From positions 558,001 to 622,000 of the forward strand of contig MU385720.1 of NCBI GenBank assembly GCA_022497155.1: a stretch of 64,000 nucleotides of DNA, written 5' to 3'. Positions 1 to 11,673 of the stretch are shown here, piece after piece; position 1 is the first letter of the stretch; each line of letters begins with the position of its first letter. The notes below the pieces were generated by a model that saw only the letters and a list, made by a program, of their open reading frames with translations, searched no databases and had not been told where the DNA came from. Both the position numbers and the translations under genes were made by a program. This DNA is from Whalleya microplaca (taxonomy: Eukaryota; Ascomycota; Sordariomycetes; Xylariales; Xylariaceae).

Positions 1-1886
1 GTGCAATACCGATCGAATTCGGACCCGCTCCAGTCAGGAGAATGTCTTTATGGGCGAACATTGCTGACGTGGTTGCGGAAATCTGATTCATATGGGCTGT
101 CAATTGCTGGTCTCGGATCCAGGTATGTGTTCGTCTCCTGAGAACGTGAGGCGTTGCGAACTGGGGCTCAAGAGATGGGTATGGACTATTGTTACTTGAA
201 TGAACTGACTTCCGTGACTCATTTTGCTTAGATAATTGTGACCTGGATACTGTGGGCAAAGGGTCTCCGTCTCTTTTTAGTGGACTAGGAGCAATTTGAT
301 CAGGATGGCCGCAGTCGACTTTCTGGGGCAGGCTCTTCTGAGTGTCGTTGGTGTTGATACTGAGACCCAGATCATTGAGAATCCTCCTAGTTTGTTCGGC
401 AGTAGTGTCTTCAGATGAAGAGAGCTTCTTGAGGAGATACTCCCGAGCTCTTTCAAGCCTGCCAGTCCACCTATTCCGAAGGCTTTGTACCGTAGGTGAG
501 AGATCATGAAGCATCTCGCCGCTGGTTTGCCCGATGCACCGATAATACTGATCAAGGAGATCGACGTGACCCCAGTTCCACACCGAGTCGTAAGACCGTT
601 GATGGTCTGCTTTGAAAATTGGCTTGATACCATTACAGAAGTCATCGCCTAGCTCCCCTTCATAGAGGTCAATTTTGTCTTGAATCTCTGAAAGGTTATT
701 CCTTGTTTCTGAAGGATATGTCACCGATTGGTCTTCATCAGACAGAAGCGAAACTATCTTTCTTCTAAGCACAGAATGCTCATCGCGCAGTTGTTGAACC
801 ACTTTCGAGTCAAGCATAGTCTGTTGTGAATTTGCTGCAACAGCGTTTCGCTCTCTGGAAAATCCGGCATCTTTCAAATACCCTTGTGCAATTTCATCGA
901 AGAATACCTCGGCGTCTTTGATTGTCTTGATCCTCGTTGTTGGTTGCTGGCCAAGCGCATTCAGAAGGACTGCATCCTGTCGCCCTGAAGCCAGGCCCCA
1001 TCTGTCGCCCAAGAGAGATCTAATGGAGATCAAGTCGAAAGAGCCGGGCATTTTCGACCCAATCATCTTCTCGATTCGAGTACGTAAGCATTTTCGCAAC
1101 TTTCCATCATAAGTGTTCTGGATCGTCGCGGCGAGTTCTTGTAACGCAATATTCTCGACGTCGTCTGCTAAAGGTCCAAATTCCTCCAGCATGTCCCCAA
1201 TTATCTCATTTTGAATTATCGATCTACCTCCTGAAACAGCCTTGATACTATCGTCAAGTTTGATATCTGAAGCAGGCTTCTTCAAACTTCCTGCAACCAG
1301 GGCCTTGACTGATTCGAGCGCGGAGACTGGGGCATCTGGAATTGCAGAATCTTCTTTTGCCAGAGGCGTATTGATAATAGCTACGACAGGCTCTTTAAGC
1401 TTAACGTCAGTAGTATCAGAGCTTGGTACCAGATGTGATTCTTGCTTTTGGTGCTCTACCTTCTTAGCATCCATAGATGAAGGCATTTCGTATCGTAAAT
1501 CGTCGTAGTTGGCACTGGTTGAAAGAAGAGCTCGTTTTATTCCATTTGCGGCATCTGAATCTAGATTGAATTGGCTCAACGTTTTCTTTGCCATGTTTAA
1601 GAGAGTGGGAGATGGGCCGAATTCGACAAGTCTCTCGACGCTGACTTTGTCGAAGAGTATGCTTTGAGTTTCGGACCTATTGAATAGGTTTGTTAGCATT
1701 TAAACATGGGTGAACCAGACGTTGGCCAATATCTACTCACCATCGTACTGGCATGGCAAACTGATATCTATTATACGTCGCTGTGTTAACTCTTCATCCA
1801 AATTCCAAAGTTGCAGCAAATACTCACGCAAGTAACTCAGTAAGGAGCACATGAGCAAGTTCTTGCTCATACTGATGGGACACCAT
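1..1886 (-). CDS. fasA: Fungal fatty acid synthase subunit alpha, 5' part (runs off left edge)
   Basis: Three exons are readable on the minus strand: 1886-1828, 1767-1741 and 1676 to the window edge. They give about 587 residues without a stop. The N-terminus begins MVSHQYEQELAHVLLTELLA and continues YQFAMPVRW, the classic start of FAS alpha. GPSPTL follows at about residue 50. The ACP domain (about 135-310) has the phosphopantetheine serine in GGRSIIQNE at codon 181, next to Ser180 of yeast Fas2. A following SKMPGSF and WGLASGRQDAVLL segment is also family-typical. The last visible residues, DILLTGAGPNSIGIA, start the ketoreductase Rossmann fold, so KR, KS and PPT domains lie outside the window. 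Alpha supplies ACP, KR and KS activities of the cytosolic hexameric FAS. The gene is divergent from the beta subunit and near a citrate synthase, so a dedicated secondary-metabolism FAS is inferred rather than the housekeeping copy. Both introns join in frame. Confidence 0.93.
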
Positions 1887-3855
1887 CTCGTTGGATTCGC
1901 AAATGAATGAACAATGGTGACCTGGTGACGGACAGAAGGGATGCAGTTGCGAGGCACGAACAAAAAAAGGGTACAGTATTTCTTTTTCGCCCATCGATAA
2001 ACAATTCGACGGAGAATATAAGTTTTAGTTGGAATAAGAGACTTCAATAATTAGATATTAGGTAAGAATCTTATCATATGGGGAATTGGCCCGCCTGAAA
2101 GAGCAAATACAGATTGAAGTCCTCACATCCCCAATTCCCTGATTCCACAAATCCTGCAATCCTGCGGCGGCCTACAGGGCTTACCGTAACAAAGCCGCAT
2201 TCCACCTATTACAGGTACCCAACTGAGGTAAGCATGCAAATTGATGAAACAAAATTGATAGTAGTACAACATCTCAATGGTAATTCATATGAAGAATTGG
2301 CATATAGCATCAAACATAAAAGATTCATAATATATTCACTATGTTTAAGACACGCAGTCAATATTGAGCACTTTATATCATTTTAATCAATTAGGATTCA
2401 CTCGGTCGTGTATTACTTGTTCAAGCCAATAGGGTCTCCTTTTGAGATAAGGACTCAATAAGCTTCGTCCACGATTGCTTCTTATTCTAGGTATCACGCA
2501 GCCACGAGCTACACACTCAACAAGTCAGTCGTGTGTGACGTTATCCAAAAGCTAGGGCTGAATTGATTTCGGCCATTAGCGTCCGGTCGTTGGCGTCCTC
2601 TTGAAGGATGTTGTTACGCCAACATGTTTGGCATCCATCTACATAAGGTTACCTACTTAAGTAGGTAGTGTCTTAGGTCTGTCAACTGAACTTCGCCGCC
2701 ATAGATTGCTAGATTCATCATACCTGCTAGCCATCAAAGCAACTAGCCAACTAGTCAGTTAGCCACAATAAATCTCAGCAGTTGAAAACTATAGTGGCAG
2801 AAACAGGATGTCTATATAGCTATGTATAGAATACGTTATCAACAAGATTGGACCTGTTATGTAGTTAGGATTAGTCGTGACTAGATAAACCGACTTAAAC
2901 ACATATGAATGATTCCCTCTTTGGGTTTGGTGGCTTATAGAGCTGCGCTTTCAACACGATCCGAATCAGTCTTTGCTTGTTATCGCAGGACTGTCTGATG
3001 AGCCAGTTTAAACATAGTGTGTTAAAAGATAAGAATGACTCTTACTATCAAAGGATATGCATGACCATTATATAAAGCTTCAAAACCATCATGTGATATT
3101 AGAGTATAAAACACCTCACAATGTCCTGTTTTATCGACTGTATCTATCTAGATATAACGAAAATAATTAATCGGTAGGTTAGGTAAAACTGATAGACTTG
3201 TAAGATAGGAATACCCCCTCAAGTCTGACTACAAGTAACTGTACAGAACTTTGATTTAAATGTAGAGACAAGGTTGGTTGGGCGGCTTTAAGATAAACGA
3301 AAAAGAACCCAACGGACTAATCCATTGACTACAATGAATCACATGCTATTCGGTGTTGGGACTGTGTGACATTACTTTGGTATGTCGACCGCCACCCCTG
3401 TCGTGGTTCAATTAAAACTTCCGTCCATACATGTACATCTACATTGAATCCCTTATTCCAGCATTCGTCCTCTTGGCAAGGCCCAATCTTAGCCTCGATC
3501 TTCCTGTAATCCTGCATTCGAATTCTCCGCAAGTCTAGCCTTCGATCCTTTTCCCATTAGTCACTTTGGTCAAGATGATAGAGTTACCCGAGCCATTGGT
3601 TTGCATTGATTTATTCGCACAGCTGGAGGCACGGTCAGGGCGGCGGGTCGTGGTACTTCATATGCCTACATGCCACCGAAATGGCCTACGTTGTATGAAA
3701 GCCAAAAGGTATCACTCAAGCAAACTATTAGCGCCAACTTTTAGCCTCCTAGAATCCATTTACATTCAAGAGGTTGCAATAGATCTTATATTCGTCGAGC
3801 AGAACCGCTTTGGCTCATCGAGTACCTACTGTCATTTTTATCATAGGAGAACCGC
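1887..3855. promoter_or_regulatory. Divergent fasA-fasB intergenic region (about 2 kb)
   Basis: About 2 kb separates the two divergent start codons and presumably carries both promoters. It is rather AT-rich, with short repeated words such as ACCTACTTAAGTAGGTA near 2650 and the GGATT-type array at 2120-2180 (separate entry). Short open frames here (for example 3566-3895) show no recognisable protein features. No transposon ends were recognised. Confidence 0.5.
2120..2180. promoter_or_regulatory. GGATT/GGAAT word array upstream of fasA/fasB
   Basis: Read on the minus strand, the stretch contains GCAGGATTGCAGGATT, then TGGAATCAGGGAATT and GGGGAT within about 60 bp. The same kind of words recur between the oxygenase and citrate synthase genes (15473-15552) and upstream of the MFS gene (18230-18420). 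A binding site for a cluster regulator is inferred, not shown. Confidence 0.4.
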
Positions 3856-6800
3856 ATGTTCGCAGCCCAACCGGCACTTACCACTAGAGCCATGATAGAC
3901 CTAGACGACTCGGACACTGGCCCGGGCATTTTCACGCCTGAGCCTGAGACGGGTTCTCAGCCACTTAGCATAATCCACAAGGCCCATGAGTATACCTTCA
4001 CAATACCTAGTTTCGTATACGGTAGCGCAACACGACTACGAGATAAATTTCTCCGAACGCTTGTTAACTCGACAGATCAAGACAGTGAGAATGATGGGTC
4101 ATTGTCAACCATTGAGCTTGTATCCAGGTTTCTCGGTTTCATTGTCAAAGAAATAGAGATCGAAGTAGATGCGGGTTCAGACCTTGAGGTGCTGGAACTT
4201 GTGCTTCGACAGTTCGAGCGGGACCTTCTGCACAATGAAGAGGTCCACGCAGTTGTGTCTAGACTACCCAATGACATCGATCAGCTTATGATTATACAAT
4301 CATATTATCTTGCCCTGGGAACAATCAGGAGGCCAGCGACAGCCCCAGAGTCGGCCCTAATGCACGCAGCTTTGGAAGGGACTGCTCGAGTGTATGCAGT
4401 ATTCGGCGGCCAGGGCAACACGAAAACATATCTGGATGAGCTGCGGGATGTCTACACCACATACCCATCACTGATAAAACGCTTTCTTCTCCCTGCGGCA
4501 CGATATCTTCAACGGCTTTCGCGCGATGCTAGGGCCTCCCAGGCTTTTTCTCATGGCCTTGATGTTATGAAGTGGCTAGAGGAGCCCGACTCACAGCCGG
4601 ATTCTGATTACCTCACTTCGGCACCAATTAGCTTCCCCCTTATTGGTTTAATGCAGATACTTCATTATGTAGTGATAACTTGCGTTCTTGGAACACATCC
4701 AGGTTATATGAGAGATCGCCTTGCTGGCACAACAGGTCACTCTCAGGGAATAATCCTCGCGGCCGCTATTGCTGCGTCAACGGACTGGGAAAGCTTTGAA
4801 GTACAAGGAAAAAAAGCCCTGACTATACTATTTTGGATCGGTGTTCGGAGCCAAGAAGCCTATCCTCTTCCCTCGATTGCACCCAAAGCCTTAGAGGACT
4901 CCGTAGAACACGGAGAGGGTGAACCAACTGCAGCACTCTCCATCCGGGGTATGTCTCGTGAGGACCTCGATAAATACATTGGGGTCACGAACCGGGCTTT
5001 GCCTGGTGATCGGCAAATTGTTGTGGCATTGGTGAACGGTGCAAAGAACTTCGTTGTTACTGGCCCGCCGATGGCACTGTATGGGCTTAATGTACAGTTC
5101 CGCAGAGTCAAAGCCCCTGAAAATGTCGATGAGTCTCGCATCCTTTTTAGCCAGAGAAAATTGCATATCACCAACAGATTTCTTCCGATTACGGCACCAT
5201 TCCATAGTCCCTACCTCGTAGGAGCCGTTCAAGCTCTACAGGAAGACCTGAAAGACACCACTATATTTACCAGTGACCTCAGTATTCCTTTGTACTCTAC
5301 CTTCAGTGGAAGAGACATTAGAAGTGAGTTACCTGAGAATAGTGACATTGTGCCATCCCTCGTTAGGATGGTATGCCAAGATCGAGTACACTGGGACAAG
5401 GTCATTGCAATGCCTGACGCAACACACATCCTGGATTTTGGTCCCGGACGCACTGCGGGTGTTGCCGGCCTGACAAGTCGCATAAAGGACGGCACTGGTG
5501 TCCGTGTCATTCTCGCAACAAACATCACGAATCCGGTGAGCGCCGAAATAGGGTGTAAGCACGAGATATTCACTCGATTCCCAGAAAATTTGGAATACGG
5601 TGTAAATTGGGCTGAACAGTATGGGCCAAAACTCATACGCACATCTGCTGGTGAAACGCTTGTAGATACAAAGATGAGTAGGCTTCTCGGTCTCCCGCCT
5701 GTCATGGTGGCTGGAATGACTCCAACAACGGTACATTGGGATTTCGTGGCCGCGGCGACAAATGCTGGTTACGAGGTTGAGCTCGCATGCGGTGGCTACT
5801 ATGATGGAAGAAGCCTAAGCGAGGCGATTGCGAAAATTGAGAATGCTATCCCGCCTGGTCGTGGAATCACGCTCAATCTCATATATGCTAACCCTAGGGC
5901 GATTGCCTGGCAAATACCGCTTATTCGCAGCCTGTGCACCCAAGGCCTGCCTATTAGTGGGATAACTATTGGTGCCGGTGTTCCCTCCCTCGAAATCGCG
6001 AGCGAGTATATTCAGCTCGGGATCAAACGGATTGGCTTTAAGCCAGGATCGGTTCATGCTATCAACCAAGTAATCAAAATCGCCCAAGCCAACCCAGGCT
6101 TCCCAGTAATCTTGCAGTGGACTGGAGGTCGTGGCGGTGGCCATCATTCGTGCGAAGATTTCCACGAGCCAATTCTAACATTATACAGCAGAATACGGCG
6201 CTGTAAGAATATTGTTCTTGTAGCAGGCTCGGGCTTTGGCAGTGCAGATGATACCTACCCCTATCTGAATGGTACCTGGGCTACAAAGTTGGGCTACCCG
6301 GCTATGCCGTTTGATGGAATCCTCCTTGGAAGTCATTGCATGGTAGCTAAAGAGGCCCATACTTCGAAAAACGCAAAACAGGCAATCGTCGATGCCAGAG
6401 GCCTCGACAACAACGAATGGGAGAAGACATACCAGAAACCTGCCGGTGGAGGGAGCATTATCACTGTTCGATCTGAGATGGGTGAGCCAATCCATAAACT
6501 TGCCACCCGTGGAGTCATTTTCTGGGCAGAGATGGATCAAAAGCTCTTCAGCCTACCTAAGGAGAAGCGCCTTTTAGAACTTAAGAAGCCAGGGATGCGT
6601 GATTATATTATCAGACGACTAGATGCCGATTTCCAGAAACCCTGGTTTGGCCGTACGGCTTCTGGTAAATCTGTTGACCTTGGGGAGATGACCTACGGTG
6701 AGGTTATCAGCAGGATGGTCGAGCTTATGTTCATTAAGCATCAAAAGAGATGGATCGACGCCTCGCTTGCTAGGCTCACAGGGGATTTCATGCGCCACGT

Positions 6801-9800
6801 GGAACAGCGTCTCGCTACATATGCGAAGATTGAGATACACTCGCTAGTCAAGACGTACGAGGCCCTTGACAATCCATTTCCCTTTGTCGACAGCTTTCTT
6901 GCGGCATATCCACTTGCAACTACACAATTGATGAATACCCAAGACTGCACGAGCTTTCTGCGTCTTTGCAAACGTCCTGGTCAGAAACCTGTGCCTTTCG
7001 TGCCATGTTTAGACGAAGATTTCGAGGTCTGGTTCAAGAAAGACTCACTATGGCAATCCGAGGACCTCGATGCAGTTATCGACCAAGATGTTGGTAGGGT
7101 CTGTATTCTCCAAGGACCCGTGGCCGTCAAGTATTCTACCACTACCGAGGAATCGATCAAGCAAATTCTTGACCGAGTACATGAAGGCCATATTCAAATG
7201 CTGACAAATGATCTTTTTGGCGGCGAGGAGGCCAACATACCGATTCATGAATACCTTGGGGACATGAAGATGGACGACTCCTTAGCTACTTCCCCAGCAC
7301 TTGAAGGGGTCGCCATATCCATGACCGATGACAAGACCAGTTTATTGATCCCTGACATTTCAGAAATAACGCTGCCTGGTCAGGATCTGTGGATGCGATT
7401 ACTCGCGGGTAAACGTGCTACTTGGCGTCGCGCCTTTTTTACCGCTGATGTTATCATTCAGGGGCATCGATTCGAAGTAAATCCCTTGCACCGCCTTTTC
7501 GCCCCTTCTCGTGGGATGCTAGTAGAAATTGAATATCCCGATGATCCTGCCAAGACAATTCTCACTGTCAACGAAACGATCAACGACAAGCAGTTCACAA
7601 CGATGAAGATCGGACCCATAACAGACAATGTCATTCCGATGCATCTTCTAGAGCATCGCACTGTCCTGGACAAGCCGGTCGCGCTTCCGCTAATATTCAC
7701 TTACCATCCGGAGGCTGGCTACGCCCCTATCCGCGAAGACATGACTTCGCGGAACGAGCGTATCAAGGACTTTTATTACAACATCTGGTTTGGTAACAGA
7801 CATGTTGACCATTCAGAAACAGTGTTATCTACTGGACGCTTCGATGGCGGGACTGCTAGCGTTTCTAGTGCTATGATTCGCGAATTTGCACGCGCAGTGG
7901 ATAACCACGCCGAAGCTTACATCGATAGATCTGGGCGGGATGTCCTTGCTCCCATGGATTTCGCCATCGTCATCGGCTGGAAGGCTCTGCTAAAGCCTCT
8001 CCTGTATGCCATTGACGGCGACCTGCTGAAGCTTGTTCACCTCTCGAACCGCTTTCGCATGGTGCCGGGTGCAGCGTTATTCAGGAAAGGGGACTCGCTG
8101 AGCACGTCTTCTGAGATTACCGCGGTGGTGAACCGAGACTCCGGTCAGATGGTCGAGGTCTGTGGAACAATTACTCGCGATGATGGGAGGCCTATGATGC
8201 AGGTCACGTCCCAGTTCTTCTACCGAGGCTCGTATGCCAATTTTGACAAGACGTTCCAGCGCAAGGTCGAGGAACGGTTCAGAGTACTCCTAAAGACCGC
8301 GAAGGACGTGGCGATTTTGAAGGCTAAGAAGTGGTTTAAACTAGAGAAATCGGACACAGAACTCTTAGGTAATAGCATCGTATTCAAGCTACAGACCTCG
8401 ACCAAATTCAGCGACAAGGTCGTATTCGCTTCCGTTGAGACTTTCGGAACGGTCGAGATGGAGGTTCCGAGCACAAAAGAGCTTATTTGCATCGCCTCGG
8501 TGAGCTACACTACCGACGGCCCTTCGCGCGGCAACCCCGTCCTCGAATATCTTCGCCGCACCGGCTCCCAACTTGAGCAACCGGTATATTTCAAGCACCC
8601 GATTCCAATAGAAAGCATCAGCAGAGCTCCTTTGACTATAGACACGCCGGCATCCAATGAGAATTACGCTCGGGTGTCGGGTGATTTTAATCCTGTCCAT
8701 GTTTCCCGGGTCTTCTCCCAATACGTCAACTTGCCTGGCACCATAACGCATGGCATGTGGACTAGTGCTGCGGTTAGGAGCTTGGTGGAAACCTGGGTAA
8801 CGGAGAACAATGTCAACAGGATGCGTGATTTCTACGCAGAGTTCATTGGGATGGTCTTACCAGGTGATCGGCTTGAGGTTCAACTACATCATGTCGGTAT
8901 GGTGTCCGGCTGTAAAATCATCCAGATTGAGGTGACCAAGGCAGACGACACGAAGGACAAGGTATTGGTTGGTGAAGCCATCATCGAGCAACCCACTTCT
9001 GCGTATATCTTTACTGGACAGGGGTCGCAAGAGCAAGGTATGGGGATGGAGTTATATGAGAAGAGCGCGATTGCGAGAGATGTGTGGGATCGTGCCGATA
9101 GGCACTTCCTAGACACGTTCGGTGCGTTAGAAACTAGTTACGACTATATTGACTATCGACTAACTTGTCTCGCAGGCTTTTCCATCCTCGACATTGTCAG
9201 AAATGACCCGAAAGAGCTCACGGTCTACTTTGGCGGTGCTCGCGGGAAGGCGATTCGCCAGAACTATATTGAGATGACATGCCAGAGCTTGGAGCTAGCC
9301 GCAGATGGCAGCGCTAAGCTAGAGAAAGTATTCAAGGGTATCACAGAAGAGACCACGTTCTACACGTTCCGATCCCCTGCCGGCCTGCTCTCCGCAACTC
9401 AGTTTACGCAACCGGCTTTGACGCTGATGCAGATGGCGGCGTTTGAGGACCTACGCGCGGAAGGAGTTATTCAGAAAAATAGTGTTTTTGCAGGGCATTC
9501 CCTTGGAGAATACAGTGCACTCGCTTCCATTGCTAAGGTCATGCCGGTGGAGACGCTGGTGTCGGTCGTGTTCTATCGTGGCCTATGCATGCAGGTTGCG
9601 GTGGAGCGTAACGAAGCTGGCCAGTCTAATTATTCAATGTGTGCAGTTGATCCGTCACGTATTGGCAGAAATTTCAGCGAGCAAGCACTGAAGCATGTCG
9701 TGGAAACAATATCCACCGTCACTGGTGCGTTTCTGGAAATTGTCAACTTCAACGTCCGGAACATGCAATATGTTTGCGCGGGCGACCTGTCTGGCCTCGA

Positions 9801-10224
9801 CGTGTTAGCAGGCGTGTTGGATAGCATCAAGACTTATGGAGTCAGCGTCCAGTCTCTAGAGGTGGAGAGACATCAGCTCGTCAAGATTATCGAGGAAATG
9901 AACCAGAGGACGCAAGCCAAGCCCGAGCCTCTGGAACTCTCGCGCGGACTTGCTACGGTGCCACTTCGTGGTATTGACGTCCCGTTCCACAGTACATATT
10001 TACGCTCCGGAGTACAATCATTCCGCTCATTCCTGCTCAAAAACCTCGAGAAAAGCAGCATTGATCCAGAACAGCTCATCGGGAAGTACATCCCCAATGT
10101 GACAGCCAGACCGTTTGAGCTTACGAGGGAATCTTTCGAGTACGTGTACGAGATGACCAAGTCACCTCGCATTAGCAAGGTCTTGGAAGGCTGGAACAAG
10201 TATGAGGCGTCGTGGGAGGATTAG
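3856..10224 (+). CDS. fasB: Fungal fatty acid synthase subunit beta
   Basis: A nearly full-length FAS beta of about 2100 residues. Domains in order: acetyl transferase with nucleophile GHSQG at Ser296; FMN enoyl reductase around 610-900 with PPVMVAGMTPTT, the GGR repeat and GSGFGS; hot-dog dehydratase around 1600 with FNPVHVS and THGMW; malonyl/palmitoyl transferase with GHSLGE near codon 1882. All these catalytic motifs look intact. The frame is open throughout, but 9122-9175 looks like a 54-bp in-frame intron: it starts GTGCGT, has a CTAAC branch and ends CGCAG, and it interrupts the conserved DTF/GFSILDIV block. Removing it leaves 2104 residues. The start at 3856 is the first in-frame ATG; 3892 is an alternative. 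With fasA it would form a complete dedicated FAS. No polyketide synthase is visible nearby, so acyl chains probably go to the citrate synthase. Confidence 0.95.
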   Translation: MFAAQPALTTRAMIDLDDSDTGPGIFTPEPETGSQPLSIIHKAHEYTFTIPSFVYGSATRLRDKFLRTLVNSTDQDSENDGSLSTIELVSRFLGFIVKEIEIEVDAGSDLEVLELVLRQFERDLLHNEEVHAVVSRLPNDIDQLMIIQSYYLALGTIRRPATAPESALMHAALEGTARVYAVFGGQGNTKTYLDELRDVYTTYPSLIKRFLLPAARYLQRLSRDARASQAFSHGLDVMKWLEEPDSQPDSDYLTSAPISFPLIGLMQILHYVVITCVLGTHPGYMRDRLAGTTGHSQGIILAAAIAASTDWESFEVQGKKALTILFWIGVRSQEAYPLPSIAPKALEDSVEHGEGEPTAALSIRGMSREDLDKYIGVTNRALPGDRQIVVALVNGAKNFVVTGPPMALYGLNVQFRRVKAPENVDESRILFSQRKLHITNRFLPITAPFHSPYLVGAVQALQEDLKDTTIFTSDLSIPLYSTFSGRDIRSELPENSDIVPSLVRMVCQDRVHWDKVIAMPDATHILDFGPGRTAGVAGLTSRIKDGTGVRVILATNITNPVSAEIGCKHEIFTRFPENLEYGVNWAEQYGPKLIRTSAGETLVDTKMSRLLGLPPVMVAGMTPTTVHWDFVAAATNAGYEVELACGGYYDGRSLSEAIAKIENAIPPGRGITLNLIYANPRAIAWQIPLIRSLCTQGLPISGITIGAGVPSLEIASEYIQLGIKRIGFKPGSVHAINQVIKIAQANPGFPVILQWTGGRGGGHHSCEDFHEPILTLYSRIRRCKNIVLVAGSGFGSADDTYPYLNGTWATKLGYPAMPFDGILLGSHCMVAKEAHTSKNAKQAIVDARGLDNNEWEKTYQKPAGGGSIITVRSEMGEPIHKLATRGVIFWAEMDQKLFSLPKEKRLLELKKPGMRDYIIRRLDADFQKPWFGRTASGKSVDLGEMTYGEVISRMVELMFIKHQKRWIDASLARLTGDFMRHVEQRLATYAKIEIHSLVKTYEALDNPFPFVDSFLAAYPLATTQLMNTQDCTSFLRLCKRPGQKPVPFVPCLDEDFEVWFKKDSLWQSEDLDAVIDQDVGRVCILQGPVAVKYSTTTEESIKQILDRVHEGHIQMLTNDLFGGEEANIPIHEYLGDMKMDDSLATSPALEGVAISMTDDKTSLLIPDISEITLPGQDLWMRLLAGKRATWRRAFFTADVIIQGHRFEVNPLHRLFAPSRGMLVEIEYPDDPAKTILTVNETINDKQFTTMKIGPITDNVIPMHLLEHRTVLDKPVALPLIFTYHPEAGYAPIREDMTSRNERIKDFYYNIWFGNRHVDHSETVLSTGRFDGGTASVSSAMIREFARAVDNHAEAYIDRSGRDVLAPMDFAIVIGWKALLKPLLYAIDGDLLKLVHLSNRFRMVPGAALFRKGDSLSTSSEITAVVNRDSGQMVEVCGTITRDDGRPMMQVTSQFFYRGSYANFDKTFQRKVEERFRVLLKTAKDVAILKAKKWFKLEKSDTELLGNSIVFKLQTSTKFSDKVVFASVETFGTVEMEVPSTKELICIASVSYTTDGPSRGNPVLEYLRRTGSQLEQPVYFKHPIPIESISRAPLTIDTPASNENYARVSGDFNPVHVSRVFSQYVNLPGTITHGMWTSAAVRSLVETWVTENNVNRMRDFYAEFIGMVLPGDRLEVQLHHVGMVSGCKIIQIEVTKADDTKDKVLVGEAIIEQPTSAYIFTGQGSQEQGMGMELYEKSAIARDVWDRADRHFLDTFGALETSYDYIDYRLTCLAGFSILDIVRNDPKELTVYFGGARGKAIRQNYIEMTCQSLELAADGSAKLEKVFKGITEETTFYTFRSPAGLLSATQFTQPALTLMQMAAFEDLRAEGVIQKNSVFAGHSLGEYSALASIAKVMPVETLVSVVFYRGLCMQVAVERNEAGQSNYSMCAVDPSRIGRNFSEQALKHVVETISTVTGAFLEIVNFNVRNMQYVCAGDLSGLDVLAGVLDSIKTYGVSVQSLEVERHQLVKIIEEMNQRTQAKPEPLELSRGLATVPLRGIDVPFHSTYLRSGVQSFRSFLLKNLEKSSIDPEQLIGKYIPNVTARPFELTRESFEYVYEMTKSPRISKVLEGWNKYEASWED
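9122..9175 (+). other. Probable 54-bp in-frame intron inside fasB
   Basis: The segment has GTGCGT at the donor, GACTAAC near the 3' end and CGCAG at the acceptor. Its length is a multiple of three and it has no stop, so an ORF view hides it. Excision restores the FAS-beta sequence DTFGFSILDIV, which is normally uninterrupted. Confidence 0.75.
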
Positions 10225-11673
10225 ATGGCGTGAGTCACGAGGGTTTTCGTTGGTTATCTTGTTGGTTACCTTGGTTACAGTGTTCATTATTACAGGTGCA
10301 TTTGATTCCAGAGTCGAGAAATCAGAGTAGAAGAATACATACTGTCGAAAATTCATCGGAAATTTCCTAATGGACCCCGAATGTCTAACTAAAGTGTCCG
10401 AAGCCGATGGTGCCCGAGTTAATGGCTGTTGGGGTCGGAAGTGCATCGGAGGAAAGCCACAAAAACCATCGAATTGTGCATGCATGCATGTAAGTTATGT
10501 GCAACGTTGACTGCTTCAGTACAGATCGAGTACTACTGGTGTACTCGGCTTTACTCGCATGCGAGCTGCAGCCAACGTCCACGCCACTGAAAACTCTCAA
10601 GACGCCTTGGCTTTGGACCCTGAATACGTTTTGACTTCTATATTAGACAGCTGGAAGCGAATGAAACCAGTCTCATCGACCCCACGTGTTGCCAAGTCGT
10701 CAAAAGTCCCCGGTGTCTATAGTTCGCCGTTTTGGGGACGCCTTTACGCCACCGTCATGTCCTGTATGCTATTTTGGTAACGTACTGAGGCCACATCTAG
10801 GTAACCATCGACGAAGACGACTTATTAGCTTCAGGTTCAGATTAGACTCAAAGCTACATGAAGCTACATGAAGCTAGTCTATGCTAGATACGGGCCGTTC
10901 ACCAAGCAACGAGATGGTTTTAGCCGAGTTGCGTTGAGGTGAAGTCACGTTATTGGCTGCCGACAGCAAGGTCCCTCAGCTGGGGCAAGATCTAGGACCG
11001 TGTGGAAGGCAGCTTGAGGTAATACATGCGAGATGCATATAATATCCGAGACAAGACATGTCCATTGCTAGTGGAGCTTCTCTGGTCTAGATCTAACGTA
11101 TGGGCCGGAGTAGGTCCCGTCCCAAACTTCAACAGACAGCCGCGGGCCTAATATCTTCCAGACTCACCAGTGACTGATAGCTTCCTTATCGTTTGAGCAT
11201 TTACCGCTATAGGGTAGAGCCCGAGCCGCTGAAGCAACCGAAGTATGTACCCAGCCAGTCCTCATGTTCTAGAACGCCAACAAACTGTCGTAGTTAGGTA
11301 CCCTGGTGTCTTTTTCCATGTGGCGCATCAGCCCAGTCTAGTCAGATCAGACGACTTTGATGCTGATCGTTTCTAGTTGCTCACAGGGATGGTAAGTGGC
11401 TAGTTTATTGGGACGGCAGTGCGACTTCCAAGAGATCAATCAAATCTGGAGGTTCATGTCACAAGTCCAATAGTAAAGTCAGACTCTCGGCAGAGCTCGG
11501 GGGACATAAAGGTTATAGATATTCGATATTCCTACTGGAAGCTAGGACGTCTGCACGTTGAGATGCCTTTGAACTAAGAAATCTCCCACTACTTTAAGGA
11601 TGATATTCACTTGATACGCCTCAGACCATACTGTCTGAAGCCACTTTAATCAACATTCTTCAACAACGGCACC
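10225..11673. other. Gene-free stretch between fasB and regulator
   Basis: No protein-coding segment with family resemblance was seen on either strand. There is a short direct repeat, GAAGCTACAT, at about 10856-10875. The last part presumably holds the promoter of the C2H2 regulator. Confidence 0.4.

Noticed and set aside
3566..3895. 109-residue frame just upstream of fasB
   Set aside because: It overlaps the fasB start, has no recognisable features and lies in the divergent promoter; probably chance.
1..10224. FAS pair as a starter-unit supplier for a polyketide (aflatoxin-like logic)
   Set aside because: No polyketide synthase is visible in the window, and a citrate synthase lies close by. 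It could be revived if a PKS lies to the left.
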